Shown here: piece by piece, positions 38,269 to 47,365 of the stretch | Position numbering within the stretch: position 1 is the stretch's first letter | Layout: each line of letters begins with the position of its first letter | From: Mycobacterium sp. SMC-8 | Lineage (GTDB): Bacteria > Actinomycetota > Actinomycetes > Mycobacteriales > Mycobacteriaceae | Direction: 5' to 3' | Length of the DNA: 64,000 nt | Assembly: GCF_025263565.1 (NCBI RefSeq) | Contig: NZ_CP079865.1 | Location: forward strand, 3,224,001-3,288,000 | Program-made: the position numbers and the translations under genes | The notes under the pieces: generated by a model | What the model was told of the DNA's origin: nothing | Database searches by the model: none | What the model saw: the letters and a program-made list of their open reading frames with translations, nothing else

Positions 38269-39129
38269 CTAACTTTCAACCAAAAAAGGGAAGCGTCGTC
38301 GACGGACGAGCTCGTTCATCGCGTCCTGCATTACCGAGCGCACATGGGAGTCGACAACGTCGATGTCGGGGTCCTGTCCAAAGAGGCCCACGACGTCGAT
38401 CGGTTCCAATACGCGCGTCGTAATCTTGGCCGGCAGTGGAACGTTCGGCGGGATGAAGGCGCTGACACCGAAGGGAAATCCGACGCTGATTGGCATGATT
38501 CCCACTCTGAGTCGTCCGAGCCCCAGGCGCTTCGCCAGCCCTGTGCCGCGCGTCAGGAACAGTTGCGTCTCTTGCCCGCCGATTGACACCATCGGCACGA
38601 TCGGCACACCGGCGTCCACCGCGGCCCGAACATAACCCGTGCGTCCATTGAAGTCGATGACGTTGGCGCCCAGGGTGGGTCGGTAGGCGTCGTAGTCACC
38701 GCCGGGGAATACGAGCACTAAAGCGCCCGCTGCCAAGGCCTTCGCGGCGTTGTCCCGGGAGGCGTGGATGACCCCGAGTCGACCCAGCAACTGCTTGAAG
38801 GGCCCGATGAAGACCTGGCTGTGTGCCAGGGTAAACAATGGCCGCTCGTAACCGAATTGGTCATAGAACGCGGAGCCGAACAGAACGACGTCTGGAGTCA
38901 GTGATCCCCCGGAGTGGTTGGAAACAAGCAACGCTCCGCCGGTGGAAGGTATGCCGTCCACGCCGTGAATTTCGGCACGGAAGTACCGCTTCAGAATTGG
39001 CCAGCCCTTGTCCTTGACCCTCTCGATGAAGTCCGGATCCCATCTCGTGGTTTTGCATGCATCGTCGTCGGCTTTGCTTCCGGCATCTACAGCCACCAGT
39101 CTCACCTGTTTCCTACGGTCTGACGTCAT
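38269..39129 (-). CDS. Lysophospholipid/glycerophosphate acyltransferase-like protein
   Basis: 286 residues from ATG 39129 (MTSDRRKQVRLVAVDAG), with AGGGG nine bases upstream. PlsC-type motifs: block I SNHSGGSLTPD, block III region FPGGDYDAYRP, and block IV VPIVPMVSIGGQ. These fit a divergent 1-acylglycerol-phosphate acyltransferase as often found beside WS/DGAT genes. The start lies within the last 17 bases of the DGAT gene, so the two are translationally coupled. The pair probably channels acyl groups into storage lipid or phospholipid. Confidence 0.85.
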   Translation of the reverse strand: MTSDRRKQVRLVAVDAGSKADDDACKTTRWDPDFIERVKDKGWPILKRYFRAEIHGVDGIPSTGGALLVSNHSGGSLTPDVVLFGSAFYDQFGYERPLFTLAHSQVFIGPFKQLLGRLGVIHASRDNAAKALAAGALVLVFPGGDYDAYRPTLGANVIDFNGRTGYVRAAVDAGVPIVPMVSIGGQETQLFLTRGTGLAKRLGLGRLRVGIMPISVGFPFGVSAFIPPNVPLPAKITTRVLEPIDVVGLFGQDPDIDVVDSHVRSVMQDAMNELVRRRRFPFLVES

Positions 39130-40570
39130 CGGCGGCATCCCCTGTCTGGCGGTATGCGCTGACGGCGGCCATCGCTGTAGTGAGCGGGCTCAGTCTCGCC
39201 GACAAGCCTGCTGCACAACGCAGTTCGCTGAACGCATGCACAATGGCGTCTGTGGCTTCGTGGACGTCGTGGAAGGTTTCATCGTCGGCAAGTACCGAAA
39301 TGTTGAGCTGATCGGCGTAGCTCCACACCGTGATGTTGATGGCCACACCCGCCGACAGGACGCCCGTGGAATAGAACTCAGTGACGGGTAGGCCACCGAT
39401 CTCGCCGCGCTCGCGAGGGCCGGGGACGTTGGAGATCGGTACGTTCATGACGCTGTTGTGCGCGGCCCGCGTCGCTTGCCATCGGAACGCAGCCGGCGCG
39501 AGCGCCGTCGGAAGATAGCTCATGATCCTGCTGTAAAGGTCCGGGCCGACAACTTGGTTGTCGTCCTTGGCGATCTTGGTCGCTGCGGCGGTGAGACGAA
39601 CGCGCTTCGTCGGTTCGTCGACGTGGACTGGCAGCGAAACGGGAAGCCCGCTGAGCTCGTTGCCACTGATGCGGTCAATCGACTTATCCGTGCTGACGGG
39701 CACATTGGCCAGCAGCGGCCGGTCAGCTCTGCCGTCGTATCGCAGCAGCAGTTCGCGGAGCGCGCCGGAAACGGTTGCAAGAACCAAGTCGTTGAACGTC
39801 ACGTCGAGATGCTTGGCGGTTGCCTTGACGTCAACGAGAGGAAGTGTCGCACTGGCGAACGTACGCCTCGGGGAGACAACATGATTCAGGAAGCACGGGG
39901 GAGGGTCGAACATCTTCGCCATGTCAGGCCGTTCGCCCCGGTCGCGTGCCCGCCGTCGGACCCTGGACAGGCCGCTAGCTGCGTCCGTTACGAGGCGCGG
40001 GATGAGCGACACCTGTTTGACGTGACCGCGTGCCGCGGTTCGCAACATGGCGCCCTTGCCGGGCGTCGTAGACACTGCGACGCCGACTTTCGGCGGTTCA
40101 TGCACGAGACCCATGAACCGAGCCATGAGATTCGCCGAGGCCACGCCGTCGGCCAGCGAATGATGCACCTTGCCGATCAGCGCAACCCGATGGTCCGCCA
40201 ACCCCTCGGCGAAGTAGAACTCCCACAACGGCCGGGTCCGGTCCAGCGGTGTGCTCGCCACCTCGCCGATCACCCGGTTCAGTTCGCGACGGCCACCGGG
40301 GGCAGGCACGGTCACCCGCCGGAGGTGATAGTCAAGATCGACAGGGCCTTCAGTCCACATCGGGTGGTGCAACCGCCAAGGTGTCTCGATGAGACGCCAT
40401 CGCAGCGGATCGAGTTGGTGAAGGCGGGCTTCCAGTGACTGGCGGAACGCCTCGAACGTCAATGGCTTCCCGCTGTTGCTTTGAACAACAGCGATCTTCA
40501 TTGTGTGCGTGTGGAGGTTCCGTGCCTCGCCATACACCAAGACCGCATCCATACCGTTGAGTCGGATCAC
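39113..40570 (-). CDS. WS/DGAT wax-ester synthase/diacylglycerol acyltransferase
   Basis: 485 residues from GTG 40570 (MIRLNGMDAVLVYGEARNLH), with GGGGG about 8 bases upstream. The longer frame to 40657 would run through the operator at 40620. The catalytic motif HHSLADG is present (KVHHSLADGVASANLM). Later motifs include NVPISNVPGPRE and the C-terminal SYADQLNISVLADDE. Enzymes of this family make triacylglycerol or wax ester from acyl-CoA. It is the first gene of a two-gene operon with the PlsC-like protein, and a copy of the 16-bp palindrome lies 49 bases upstream. Confidence 0.92.
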   Translation of the reverse strand: MIRLNGMDAVLVYGEARNLHTHTMKIAVVQSNSGKPLTFEAFRQSLEARLHQLDPLRWRLIETPWRLHHPMWTEGPVDLDYHLRRVTVPAPGGRRELNRVIGEVASTPLDRTRPLWEFYFAEGLADHRVALIGKVHHSLADGVASANLMARFMGLVHEPPKVGVAVSTTPGKGAMLRTAARGHVKQVSLIPRLVTDAASGLSRVRRRARDRGERPDMAKMFDPPPCFLNHVVSPRRTFASATLPLVDVKATAKHLDVTFNDLVLATVSGALRELLLRYDGRADRPLLANVPVSTDKSIDRISGNELSGLPVSLPVHVDEPTKRVRLTAAATKIAKDDNQVVGPDLYSRIMSYLPTALAPAAFRWQATRAAHNSVMNVPISNVPGPRERGEIGGLPVTEFYSTGVLSAGVAINITVWSYADQLNISVLADDETFHDVHEATDAIVHAFSELRCAAGLSARLSPLTTAMAAVSAYRQTGDAADDVRP

Positions 40571-40619
40571 ACGCCGTACCCCCGTTTTGCGTTTGGCGCT
40601 GGCATTTCCCTTGCGAATG

Positions 40620-40635
40620 CTGTACAGATGTATAG
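40620..40635. promoter_or_regulatory. 16-bp operator site 1
   Basis: CTGTACAGATGTATAG, a copy of the consensus CTRTACRnnYGTAYAG. It is 49 bases upstream of the WS/DGAT start codon and 151 upstream of the secreted protein's. Confidence 0.75.
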
Positions 40636-40786
40636 CACATCGCGGTTCGCGATGCACCTCACAAAATCAAGTTATTGAGGGCCGGATCACACGGATTTGG
40701 TGTGGCTCTGGGCGGTGAGGGGTATCGCCGTCACGGGCCGGGGTGGCACTCAACGGTTGAGTGGGATGAGGAAAGGAACACCCGAC

Positions 40787-41290
40787 ATGACACAGACTTC
40801 GAATCGACGCGCCCGAGTTGGCGGCGCAGCCGCTGCCCTGGCTGCCGCGGGCCTCGTAAGTTCCGCGGTGCTGACCAGCGCGCCGGCTGCGGCGCAGCCA
40901 CCTGTGCCGCCTAATGTGGCGTTCCAGTGCAGCGTCTTCAAGGGTCCCAATCAGACCTGGCCGCACCCGCTGCAGAACTGTGTGGCTGCCCGGGGTACCA
41001 CGGGTGGCTATACGCAACGGGAGGCGCCGGGCTTGGAGCGCATTGTCTTCGATCAGGGGTTCCTGGCGGGTTCCACGGTGCAACTGACCAACATTCAGAA
41101 CACGGTGCTGGGGCCCAGTCCGGACTGCCCCGCAGATCATCCGGTAAAGGCCAACGTGTCGGGTGTCATCTCGGCGACCGACCCTGGGACGAAGCAGTAC
41201 GACGGATCGCCGGTGAGCGCAACAATTTGCGCTAATGCGACCGACTTCTTCCTGCAGCCGGGCACCGTTTTCACCGTCTTCAAGAAGTAG
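40787..41290 (+). CDS. Secreted four-cysteine protein, family not recognised
   Basis: 167 residues from ATG 40787 (MTQTSNRRARVGGAAAALAA) with AAAGGA about 9 bases upstream. A basic start and an Ala-rich hydrophobic core end in SAPAAAQPPV, a good signal-peptidase I site near residue 36. The mature part has four Cys (FQCSVF, QNCVAA, PDCPAD, TICANA), perhaps two disulfides. Many Thr/Val residues suggest a beta-rich fold. No known family was recognised. It is divergent from the DGAT operon and may share its operator. A hairpin at 41307-41335 follows. Confidence 0.75.
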   Translation: MTQTSNRRARVGGAAAALAAAGLVSSAVLTSAPAAAQPPVPPNVAFQCSVFKGPNQTWPHPLQNCVAARGTTGGYTQREAPGLERIVFDQGFLAGSTVQLTNIQNTVLGPSPDCPADHPVKANVSGVISATDPGTKQYDGSPVSATICANATDFFLQPGTVFTVFKK

Positions 41291-41306
41291 AGCCAATCCG
41301 GGCAGG

Positions 41307-41335
41307 CGACCGCTGCGGTGCACCTGCGGCGGTCG
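41307..41335 (+). terminator. Hairpin after the secreted-protein gene
   Basis: CGACCGC (41307-41313) pairs with GCGGTCG (41329-41335) around a loop that contains the palindrome GGTGCACC. It is followed by TCTTC. It starts 16 bases after the stop codon. Confidence 0.5.
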
Positions 41336-41479
41336 TCTTCCCGGCGATACCGCCGTATTTTGCAACTTCTCGGTTGATGCAGATTGCGCGGCCTGACGCC
41401 GTGCTGCGACGCACCGGTGTGGCTGTGCGCCACATGTCGGTGAAATGGCCGCCTGTCGCTAGGGCGCCTCCAGGCTGAT

Positions 41480-41495
41480 TTGTACGGTTGTACAG
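41480..41495. promoter_or_regulatory. 16-bp operator site 2
   Basis: TTGTACGGTTGTACAG, one base off the consensus at the first position. It lies 219 bases upstream of the IniB-like start. The 424-bp gap 41291-41714 holds only this site and the hairpin at 41307; I see no further gene in it. Confidence 0.7.
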
Positions 41496-41714
41496 CGCAG
41501 CCTACGCTCCAACGAGGTAGAGCTTGAGGGAAATGCTCTCTTGCCGGTAGTGCGCACCGCGGCGGATTAAGCGTGGGTGGTGTCACCTGCCCGCGTGCGA
41601 GGCGGGTCTCAGCGACGTTCATCAGGGGCGTTCCTGCCCAACAACTTCCCATAAACCCTTACGTCACCACCTCGACATCGAGGTTGTGCATTCCTGCGCC
41701 GAACGGAGGTCACC

Positions 41715-42524
41715 ATGACCAATTTGATCGACTTCGTCATCGCTCTTTTCCGCGACGATGCTCTCGCGCGGGCGTTCGCCAGTGATCCGAGACAGGCGCT
41801 CGCATCGGCTGGCTTGGAGGACGCCGATGTGAATCAGCTGGGGGCCGTCGCTGCCACGGCATTTCCCGAGATCGGCCTCAATGGAGGCGATCACGCCCTC
41901 GAGCTACAGCGCGCGGTGGCCCAGCACGTCGGCGTCGACACGATCATTCCCTTGTCGGGGGACTCCGCCCCGGATCTCGCCGTTACAGAACCGTTGTCAG
42001 ACAACGGAAGTCTCCTCAGCCTCCCAATCGATACCGAAGCCAGTCACAATGACACGGAAGTGCACGACAACACCACCCAGTTGGGCAGCCACAATTTCAC
42101 CGAACTGGCCAGTCCTGATTTCACCTTCGGTGATTTCGTTCTGGGCGATCAGAACAGCGCATCCGGTGATGGTGCCGTCGCTGTCAGCGGTACGACGTCT
42201 GGAGCCATCTTGAGCGGCGACGGGGCTGTGCTGGGGGATGGCAACGATGTCGACAACGCTGTTGTCCAGACGGGATCGAACTCCAACATCGCCTACGGAG
42301 ATGGAAGCTCGATTTTCCAGGACAGCGTCGAGGAGCACGAAGACGTCGAGTTGCCCTACAGCTCAGACATCAATCCCACAGGGATGCCGACAATCGACGA
42401 CGAAACCCCCTCGCCCGCTTTCCAAGACGCTTCTGCAACACCTTCGGAGTGGTCGTCGACAGAGCCTTCGGAAACGTCCGCGACGATGGGCGGCACAACA
42501 CAGTCGTGGGATCTCTTCGACTGA
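41715..42524 (+). CDS. IniB N-terminal domain protein
   Basis: 269 residues with GGAGG at 41705-41709. The first 85 residues (MTNLIDFVIALFRDDALAR, DPRQALASAGLEDADVNQL) match the N-terminal domain of IniB, an envelope-stress protein induced by isoniazid and other cell-wall inhibitors in mycobacteria. Beyond residue 90 the protein is acidic and rich in Ser, Asp, Asn and Thr (GDGAVAVSGTTSGAILSGDG), without Cys or a membrane segment. It differs from the Gly-rich tail of classical IniB. It has no iniA or iniC neighbours. GC content is lower than in the core genes. Function in the envelope is inferred. Confidence 0.8.
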   Translation: MTNLIDFVIALFRDDALARAFASDPRQALASAGLEDADVNQLGAVAATAFPEIGLNGGDHALELQRAVAQHVGVDTIIPLSGDSAPDLAVTEPLSDNGSLLSLPIDTEASHNDTEVHDNTTQLGSHNFTELASPDFTFGDFVLGDQNSASGDGAVAVSGTTSGAILSGDGAVLGDGNDVDNAVVQTGSNSNIAYGDGSSIFQDSVEEHEDVELPYSSDINPTGMPTIDDETPSPAFQDASATPSEWSSTEPSETSATMGGTTQSWDLFD

Positions 42525-42553
42525 AAGTTTACGGGGCTGCAATCGACAGCCGA

Positions 42554-42587
42554 CGACACCGCCCCGGCAGATGCCGGGGCGGTGTCG
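42554..42587. terminator. Strong bidirectional hairpin
   Basis: A 15-bp perfect stem (42554-42568 with 42573-42587, core GACACCGCCCCGGC) with loop AGAT. It lies between the convergent IniB-like and PGRS-like genes and probably ends both. Confidence 0.85.
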
Positions 42588-42603
42588 CATCGTCGATGTT
42601 CGG

Positions 42604-45315
42604 CTACGTCATCGATACTGCTGCTGAGCTTGCCGGAATCTGAAATGCGTTGAGCAGCATCGCAACCCCGACCTGTGCGCTCGCAATGTGGACGAGGTCC
42701 ACGACGCCATCCCGCCCAAGAGCAGCCTCGGCTGCGTGGTAAAGGTCGTTACCCACTCGGTAGCGGGTGAGGAGTTCACGCACGAATTGTGCGGCGATCA
42801 TCTCGTCGCCCGTCAGGTCCACAGGAGTCTGGCCGCTTGCCAGCGCGGTGATAGCTGCGTCGGAGACACCGGCCTGACGTGCTGAGGTCGAGTGCGTGTC
42901 GATCTGGAACTGTGCGCCCCAAAGGCCACCGACGGACAGGCTGGCGACTTCCTTGACAGAGGCGCTCAAACGAGCGGAGTTGATGCTGTTGTTGAGGTTG
43001 TAGACCGCTGATCCGATGACCGGATTGTAGAGGTAGGCGTTGAGTGGCCCGGCGAGTTGATCTGCGTCTGGGTACAGGTTGCCGGACTTGATCTGCTCAG
43101 CGAGGGCGACCTGCTGAGCCGTGGCGGACGCGAGATCGAGGATGGGGAGCCGCGACGCGCCGGTGCCGCCGCTACCTGGTGCGCCGGGCGTGGGCAGCAC
43201 GCTTTGACCGGGCGCATCCTCGGGCGCCTGCACTTCGAAGGCGTTGAGCAGCATCGATACCCCGATGTAGGCGCCGGCGATGTGGACGATGTCGACAACT
43301 CCGGCCTGTCCCAGCGCTGTCACTGCGTCCGCGTACAGCGCATCGTTGACACGGTAGGTGGAAACGAGCTCCTGCACGAACTGCGCCACGATCAGATCGG
43401 ATCCGGAAAGGCCTGCCGGTTGCTGGCCGCGTGCCAACGATTGAATCGCTGCTTCGGGAACACCCATGGCACGCCCGAAGATCATGTGCGCGTGCAGTTC
43501 AAACTCAGAGGCCCACTTTCCGCCGACCGAAAGGATCGCAACTTCGCGGAGGCGGGTGCTGATGGTGGACCGTGACAGGACGTTGTTGAGATTGAACAAC
43601 GCGGTGCCGATCGTGCCGTTGTACAGGTAGGCGTTCAGCGGCCCCATGGTCTCGGTTTCGTACTTCATGTAGATCGCCGGAAACTGTTGGCGGATAATGG
43701 AGTCCAGGTACTTCATCTGCGCGGCCAGGGCGAGCTGCTCCTGGGTTGCGGTGGTCAAATCGAACGCCGGCAGCCGGCCATTCAAACCTCCGGCACCGCC
43801 CTCGCCGCCGGATGAGCCAGCCGACGATGGGGCTCCCGTGGCGCCGGCGGCACCGGAGCGGCCCAGTAGCCCGCCATAGCCGCCTCGGCCGCCGTAACCG
43901 GCCAGACCCGGCGCACCGCCGGCACCAGCAGCACCACCGACGGCGTCACTGTCGGCGATCGCGCCATTGGCGTTGGTGCCTACGATGGCCCCTCCGGTGC
44001 CCCCATATCCGCCGGCACCACCTTCACCCGCGGCTCCGCCGTGGCCGCCGGCACCACCCTGGCCCAGGAGCAAGGAACCGCTTCCGCCGGCACCACCGAC
44101 ACCGCCGGCGCCACCTGTGCCGCCTGCGCCCCCTGGTCCGCCGTCAACTCCGCTGCCGATGGCGGCATCGACTCCGTGGGCACCGGTTCCCCCCGTTCCG
44201 CCTGCGCCGCCGGCGCCGCCGTTCCCGCCCTGGCCGAACCACAGGAAGGCGCCGTTGCCACCGGCGCCCCCGTGCCCGCCGTTGTCCCCCTGGCTGCCAC
44301 GTCCGCTGTCGCTTTCGCTGACGCCGCTCGAACCTGCGCCACCCGCGCCGCCTGCACCGCCGTCACCGCCGCGTCCGCCCAGAAGGCCGGCGTTTCCGCC
44401 ATCGCCTCCGACTGCCGACAAGCCTCCTGAGCCGCCGCGTCCGCCGTTGCCGAAAAGAAGTCCGCCGTGGCCGCCGTTGCCCCCGGCTACGCCGACGTCC
44501 GTACTGTTCCAGCCGGCGCCGCCGCTACCGAAGAGCCATCCGCCGTTGCCGCCGTTGGGATTCTCCGCGGTGCCGTCGGCGCCGTTGCAGATGAGTCCGC
44601 AGCGACCACCGATGGTCAGATATGAGCTGAAGAGCAGAGCGGTCTGCGGGGAGTGTGAAGGTGGAATCGCCGCTTCGGGCGCAGACATTGCACGCGACAA
44701 GGCGATAGGCACAGTGCCGGGGCCAGTGCTTTCGGTCCCTCGTGTGTCATGCACTTCGGGTTCGACGTCGGCTTCGGCATCGGCCCGAGCCTCCGTCGAC
44801 CCGCTCTTCCGGGCGCCCGCATGGTCGCGATCGGAGTCGTCTACAGCCTCCGCTTCGGGTTCGACCGTATGGGACTCGGTGTCGTCTGAATCGTCGGAAT
44901 CGCCGGACTGCTGGTTGTCGCTCAAATTGGAATCGACGTCAGTGTCGTCGGGTTCGTTGGGATCGCTCGAGTCGTCGGATTCTTCTTGATTTGCCCGTTC
45001 GCCCGTCGAGGCGGAAGTCGCAGACTCAGAAGTCGTTCCCGCTGACGAATCGCCGGCCGAGTCCGGGGTCTCCGCAGCAGCGATACCACCGCCGGCCGTA
45101 AGTGCGACGCCGAGCCCGAACGCGACGACGCCCGCACGCAGCCAACCGCCGCACGACTCGGTGACCTTGTGATGCCGTGCCGCGCCGTCCCGGGTTGAAA
45201 TATGCCCACCTGATGGGGTGAAGGCGCCGTCGATGTCAACGAGATGCGTTAGAGGACAGCTGCTGTCGGTGTTAGGCGGCTCAGTGGGGTGCGTGGGCTC
45301 GATAGTCGCGGACAT
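42604..45315 (-). CDS. PGRS-like Gly-rich protein without PE domain, fused to two CMD domains
   Basis: 903 residues. A short cytoplasmic head is followed by a hydrophobic segment (about 58-80, [20 protein letters not shown]) ending in a signal-like site. Then come a Ser/Asp/Glu-rich linker (85-200) and a PGRS-type region (about 250-510) of GGxGG units ([29 protein letters not shown]). Two tandem carboxymuconolactone-decarboxylase-like domains close it (about 513-715 and 722-895), with parallel motifs [18 protein letters not shown] / [18 protein letters not shown] and [15 protein letters not shown] / [15 protein letters not shown]. The AhpD CxxC is absent. There is no PE domain at the start. 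The protein is likely exported or surface-attached. An operator lies 125 bases upstream. Confidence 0.85.
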   Translation of the reverse strand: MSATIEPTHPTEPPNTDSSCPLTHLVDIDGAFTPSGGHISTRDGAARHHKVTESCGGWLRAGVVAFGLGVALTAGGGIAAAETPDSAGDSSAGTTSESATSASTGERANQEESDDSSDPNEPDDTDVDSNLSDNQQSGDSDDSDDTESHTVEPEAEAVDDSDRDHAGARKSGSTEARADAEADVEPEVHDTRGTESTGPGTVPIALSRAMSAPEAAIPPSHSPQTALLFSSYLTIGGRCGLICNGADGTAENPNGGNGGWLFGSGGAGWNSTDVGVAGGNGGHGGLLFGNGGRGGSGGLSAVGGDGGNAGLLGGRGGDGGAGGAGGAGSSGVSESDSGRGSQGDNGGHGGAGGNGAFLWFGQGGNGGAGGAGGTGGTGAHGVDAAIGSGVDGGPGGAGGTGGAGGVGGAGGSGSLLLGQGGAGGHGGAAGEGGAGGYGGTGGAIVGTNANGAIADSDAVGGAAGAGGAPGLAGYGGRGGYGGLLGRSGAAGATGAPSSAGSSGGEGGAGGLNGRLPAFDLTTATQEQLALAAQMKYLDSIIRQQFPAIYMKYETETMGPLNAYLYNGTIGTALFNLNNVLSRSTISTRLREVAILSVGGKWASEFELHAHMIFGRAMGVPEAAIQSLARGQQPAGLSGSDLIVAQFVQELVSTYRVNDALYADAVTALGQAGVVDIVHIAGAYIGVSMLLNAFEVQAPEDAPGQSVLPTPGAPGSGGTGASRLPILDLASATAQQVALAEQIKSGNLYPDADQLAGPLNAYLYNPVIGSAVYNLNNSINSARLSASVKEVASLSVGGLWGAQFQIDTHSTSARQAGVSDAAITALASGQTPVDLTGDEMIAAQFVRELLTRYRVGNDLYHAAEAALGRDGVVDLVHIASAQVGVAMLLNAFQIPASSAAVSMT

Positions 45316-45440
45316 GAACTCGTTCTCCTTTTGGCGGCTTGGTCGTCACCGCGAGGAGGCGTGCTTCTGGCCGAATGACCGAACGACAAAGGACTCCGCC
45401 GGGCTGGCGCGGTGTGATCGCTTCGAAGCGTACATCGCTG

Positions 45441-45456
45441 CTGTACACTCGTACAG
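45441..45456. promoter_or_regulatory. 16-bp operator site 3
   Basis: CTGTACACTCGTACAG, 125 bases upstream of the PGRS-like gene's start. It lies in the 415-bp gap 45316-45730. I see no supportable gene in that gap, only a possible remnant ORF on the minus strand. Confidence 0.75.
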
Positions 45457-45730
45457 TGCTTTGGCTCACTTAAATATTACGGAGTGATGCGGCACACTCA
45501 TTCGGGCATCAGCCACGCTGCGCGGCCACCCGCACCCAGCTCGATGTTCTTGATAGCAGCGAACTGCGGATCGGTGTCTGATGCCGGCGGCACCGGTACC
45601 TGTGGGTGGTAGGTGCGCGAGGAGTCGTCGTTGCAGCACTCGTCGCGTTGCCGGCCCGAGATCACCGTGCACGGCCGTATTGGGTGGAGGAAGTCTGGAG
45701 CGCGAAGGCTAAAGAATGGGAACTTTCGCC

Positions 45731-47332
45731 TTAAAGGTCTTCGAGTATCAAATCCGCTGCCCGCCATGCCATTGCCATCATCGGACCATTCAAATTGCCC
45801 GCCAGCATGGTCGGCATCACCGAGGCATCGACCACCCGAAGATTGTCCACGCCGCGAACGCGCAGCTTGCTGTCGACGACGTCGTCGTCGCTCGGTCCCA
45901 TCGCACAGCTGCCGATGGCGTGGTATCCGCAGTACCCGGCGTCAAGTGCGGCGTCGACGATCTCCTCGTCGGTCTGCACACCGATGCCAGGGAAGGTTTC
46001 ATGGCTGATGCGTTCAGCGATCGGGGACTGCTCGAACATGCCGCGGATCGTCCGGACGACATCACCGATGGTCTTGCGATCGTAGTCACTGGTCAGGTAA
46101 CCCGGGTCGATCAGCGGTGGTGCGCCCGCGTCAGCCGCTGTGATGGTGATGCTGCCTTCCGACGTGGGCCGCAGGACCATTCCCAGGCATGAGACGCCTG
46201 GCTGGCGCTCAATGGCGATCGGCTCGCCGGTCTGATAAGTCGGAATCGTCCACGGCCCCATCAGAAATTGCATGTCGACTCGGTCCAGCTCGGGCTTTGT
46301 CTTGGCAAATCCCGCGATGTCGAAGGCTGGGGCGGCCAATGGTCCCTTGTGTGTGGCGAGGTAGCGCAACCCCACCCGTGCCTGACCCCACTTCGTGGAC
46401 AGGAAACGGTTGTAGCCCAAATCTTCTTTCAGTCGCAGCTTGACGGCGATGCAGCGGTGTTCGCGCATACGCATACCGACGTTAACGCGGTCGAGAATCA
46501 CCTCGACTCCGGCGGCCTTCAGCACATCGCGCGGTCCGATTCCCGAGAGCTGAAGAATCTGCGGTGTGTTCAAGCCGCCGAGGGACAGAATCACACTTCG
46601 GCGCGCGCGCACCTCGGCGCTCCCTCTGTTGTCGGCGATCGCGACGCCGACGGCGCGACCGTTCTTGACCACGACGCGGCGTACAAGGGTCCCGGTCACC
46701 ACGGTAAGATTCGGGCGCTGTCGTACCGGTGTCAGGAAGGCGTCCGCGGCGCTGACTCGTCGCGCATTCTTGATCGTGGCAGTCGAATACCCGACGCGGG
46801 GGCCATCGGCATCGTTGATGTCACTCACGATGGGCATGCCGGCATTGGCCCCGGCCTGTAGCAGTTCCTCGCACAGCGGGTCGGGGTCCTTGGTCACCGA
46901 GATGCCGACCGGTCCGCCGACTCCTCTGGTGGGAGATGCGCCGAGGTCGTGGTCTTCCAGCGCCTTGAAGACGGGCAACATCTCGTCCCATCCCCAACCC
47001 TTGTTGCCGAGGCGCTCAAGCTCGTCATAGTCGGCGCGCTGGCCTCGGTTGTACACGAGGCCGTTGATCGAACTCGAGCCGCCGATCACCTTGCCGCGAG
47101 CCCAGAACTCACGACGCTTGGCGGGACCGAAAGGTGCTGTCGCGTAACGCCACGCGTACTTGTCGTTCTCTACGAGCATCGCTCCGCCTTTGGGGATGCG
47201 GAGCATGATGTTGTTGTTCGAGCCGCCGGCCTCGATCAGTAAGACGCTTACCGCCGGGTCGGCAGACAAGCGATTTGCCAGCACGCACCCCGCCGAACCT
47301 GCTCCAGCGATGATGTAGTCGTATGTCGGCAA
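45731..47332 (-). CDS. GMC-family FAD oxidoreductase
   Basis: 533 residues from a TTG at 47332 (MPTYDYIIAGAGSAGCVLAN) with AGGGGA about 6 bases upstream. FAD-binding GAGSAGCVLANRLS, the first GMC signature with KVIGGSSSINGLVYNRGQ, and the second GMC signature near SLGGLNTPQILQLSGIG are all present. The catalytic His is in CGYHAIGSCAMG and an Asn in AGNLNGPMMAM. GMC enzymes oxidise alcohols such as choline, glucose and sterols. The substrate is unknown, but a role in oxidising the cluster's alcohol intermediate is plausible. It lies 33 bp after an SDR gene in the same operon. Confidence 0.92.
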   Translation of the reverse strand: MPTYDYIIAGAGSAGCVLANRLSADPAVSVLLIEAGGSNNNIMLRIPKGGAMLVENDKYAWRYATAPFGPAKRREFWARGKVIGGSSSINGLVYNRGQRADYDELERLGNKGWGWDEMLPVFKALEDHDLGASPTRGVGGPVGISVTKDPDPLCEELLQAGANAGMPIVSDINDADGPRVGYSTATIKNARRVSAADAFLTPVRQRPNLTVVTGTLVRRVVVKNGRAVGVAIADNRGSAEVRARRSVILSLGGLNTPQILQLSGIGPRDVLKAAGVEVILDRVNVGMRMREHRCIAVKLRLKEDLGYNRFLSTKWGQARVGLRYLATHKGPLAAPAFDIAGFAKTKPELDRVDMQFLMGPWTIPTYQTGEPIAIERQPGVSCLGMVLRPTSEGSITITAADAGAPPLIDPGYLTSDYDRKTIGDVVRTIRGMFEQSPIAERISHETFPGIGVQTDEEIVDAALDAGYCGYHAIGSCAMGPSDDDVVDSKLRVRGVDNLRVVDASVMPTMLAGNLNGPMMAMAWRAADLILEDL

Positions 47333-47365
47333 TTGCGTCCCCTTGTTTGGTGCCGGTGGGCGGAA

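Noticed and set aside
43780..44560. Dense short repeats resembling a CRISPR or satellite array
   Set aside because: The repeats are GGC/GGN codons of the PGRS-like coding region on the minus strand. There are no constant spacers or palindromic repeats.
43967..44989. Long plus-strand ORF rich in Pro
   Set aside because: It is the antisense shadow of the Gly-rich PGRS region, where GGN codons read as NCC.
45498..45767. Minus-strand ORF ending in IELGAGGRAAWLMPE
   Set aside because: The end looks protein-like and could be a decayed gene tail, but I recognise no family and it has no ribosome site, so it is not listed.
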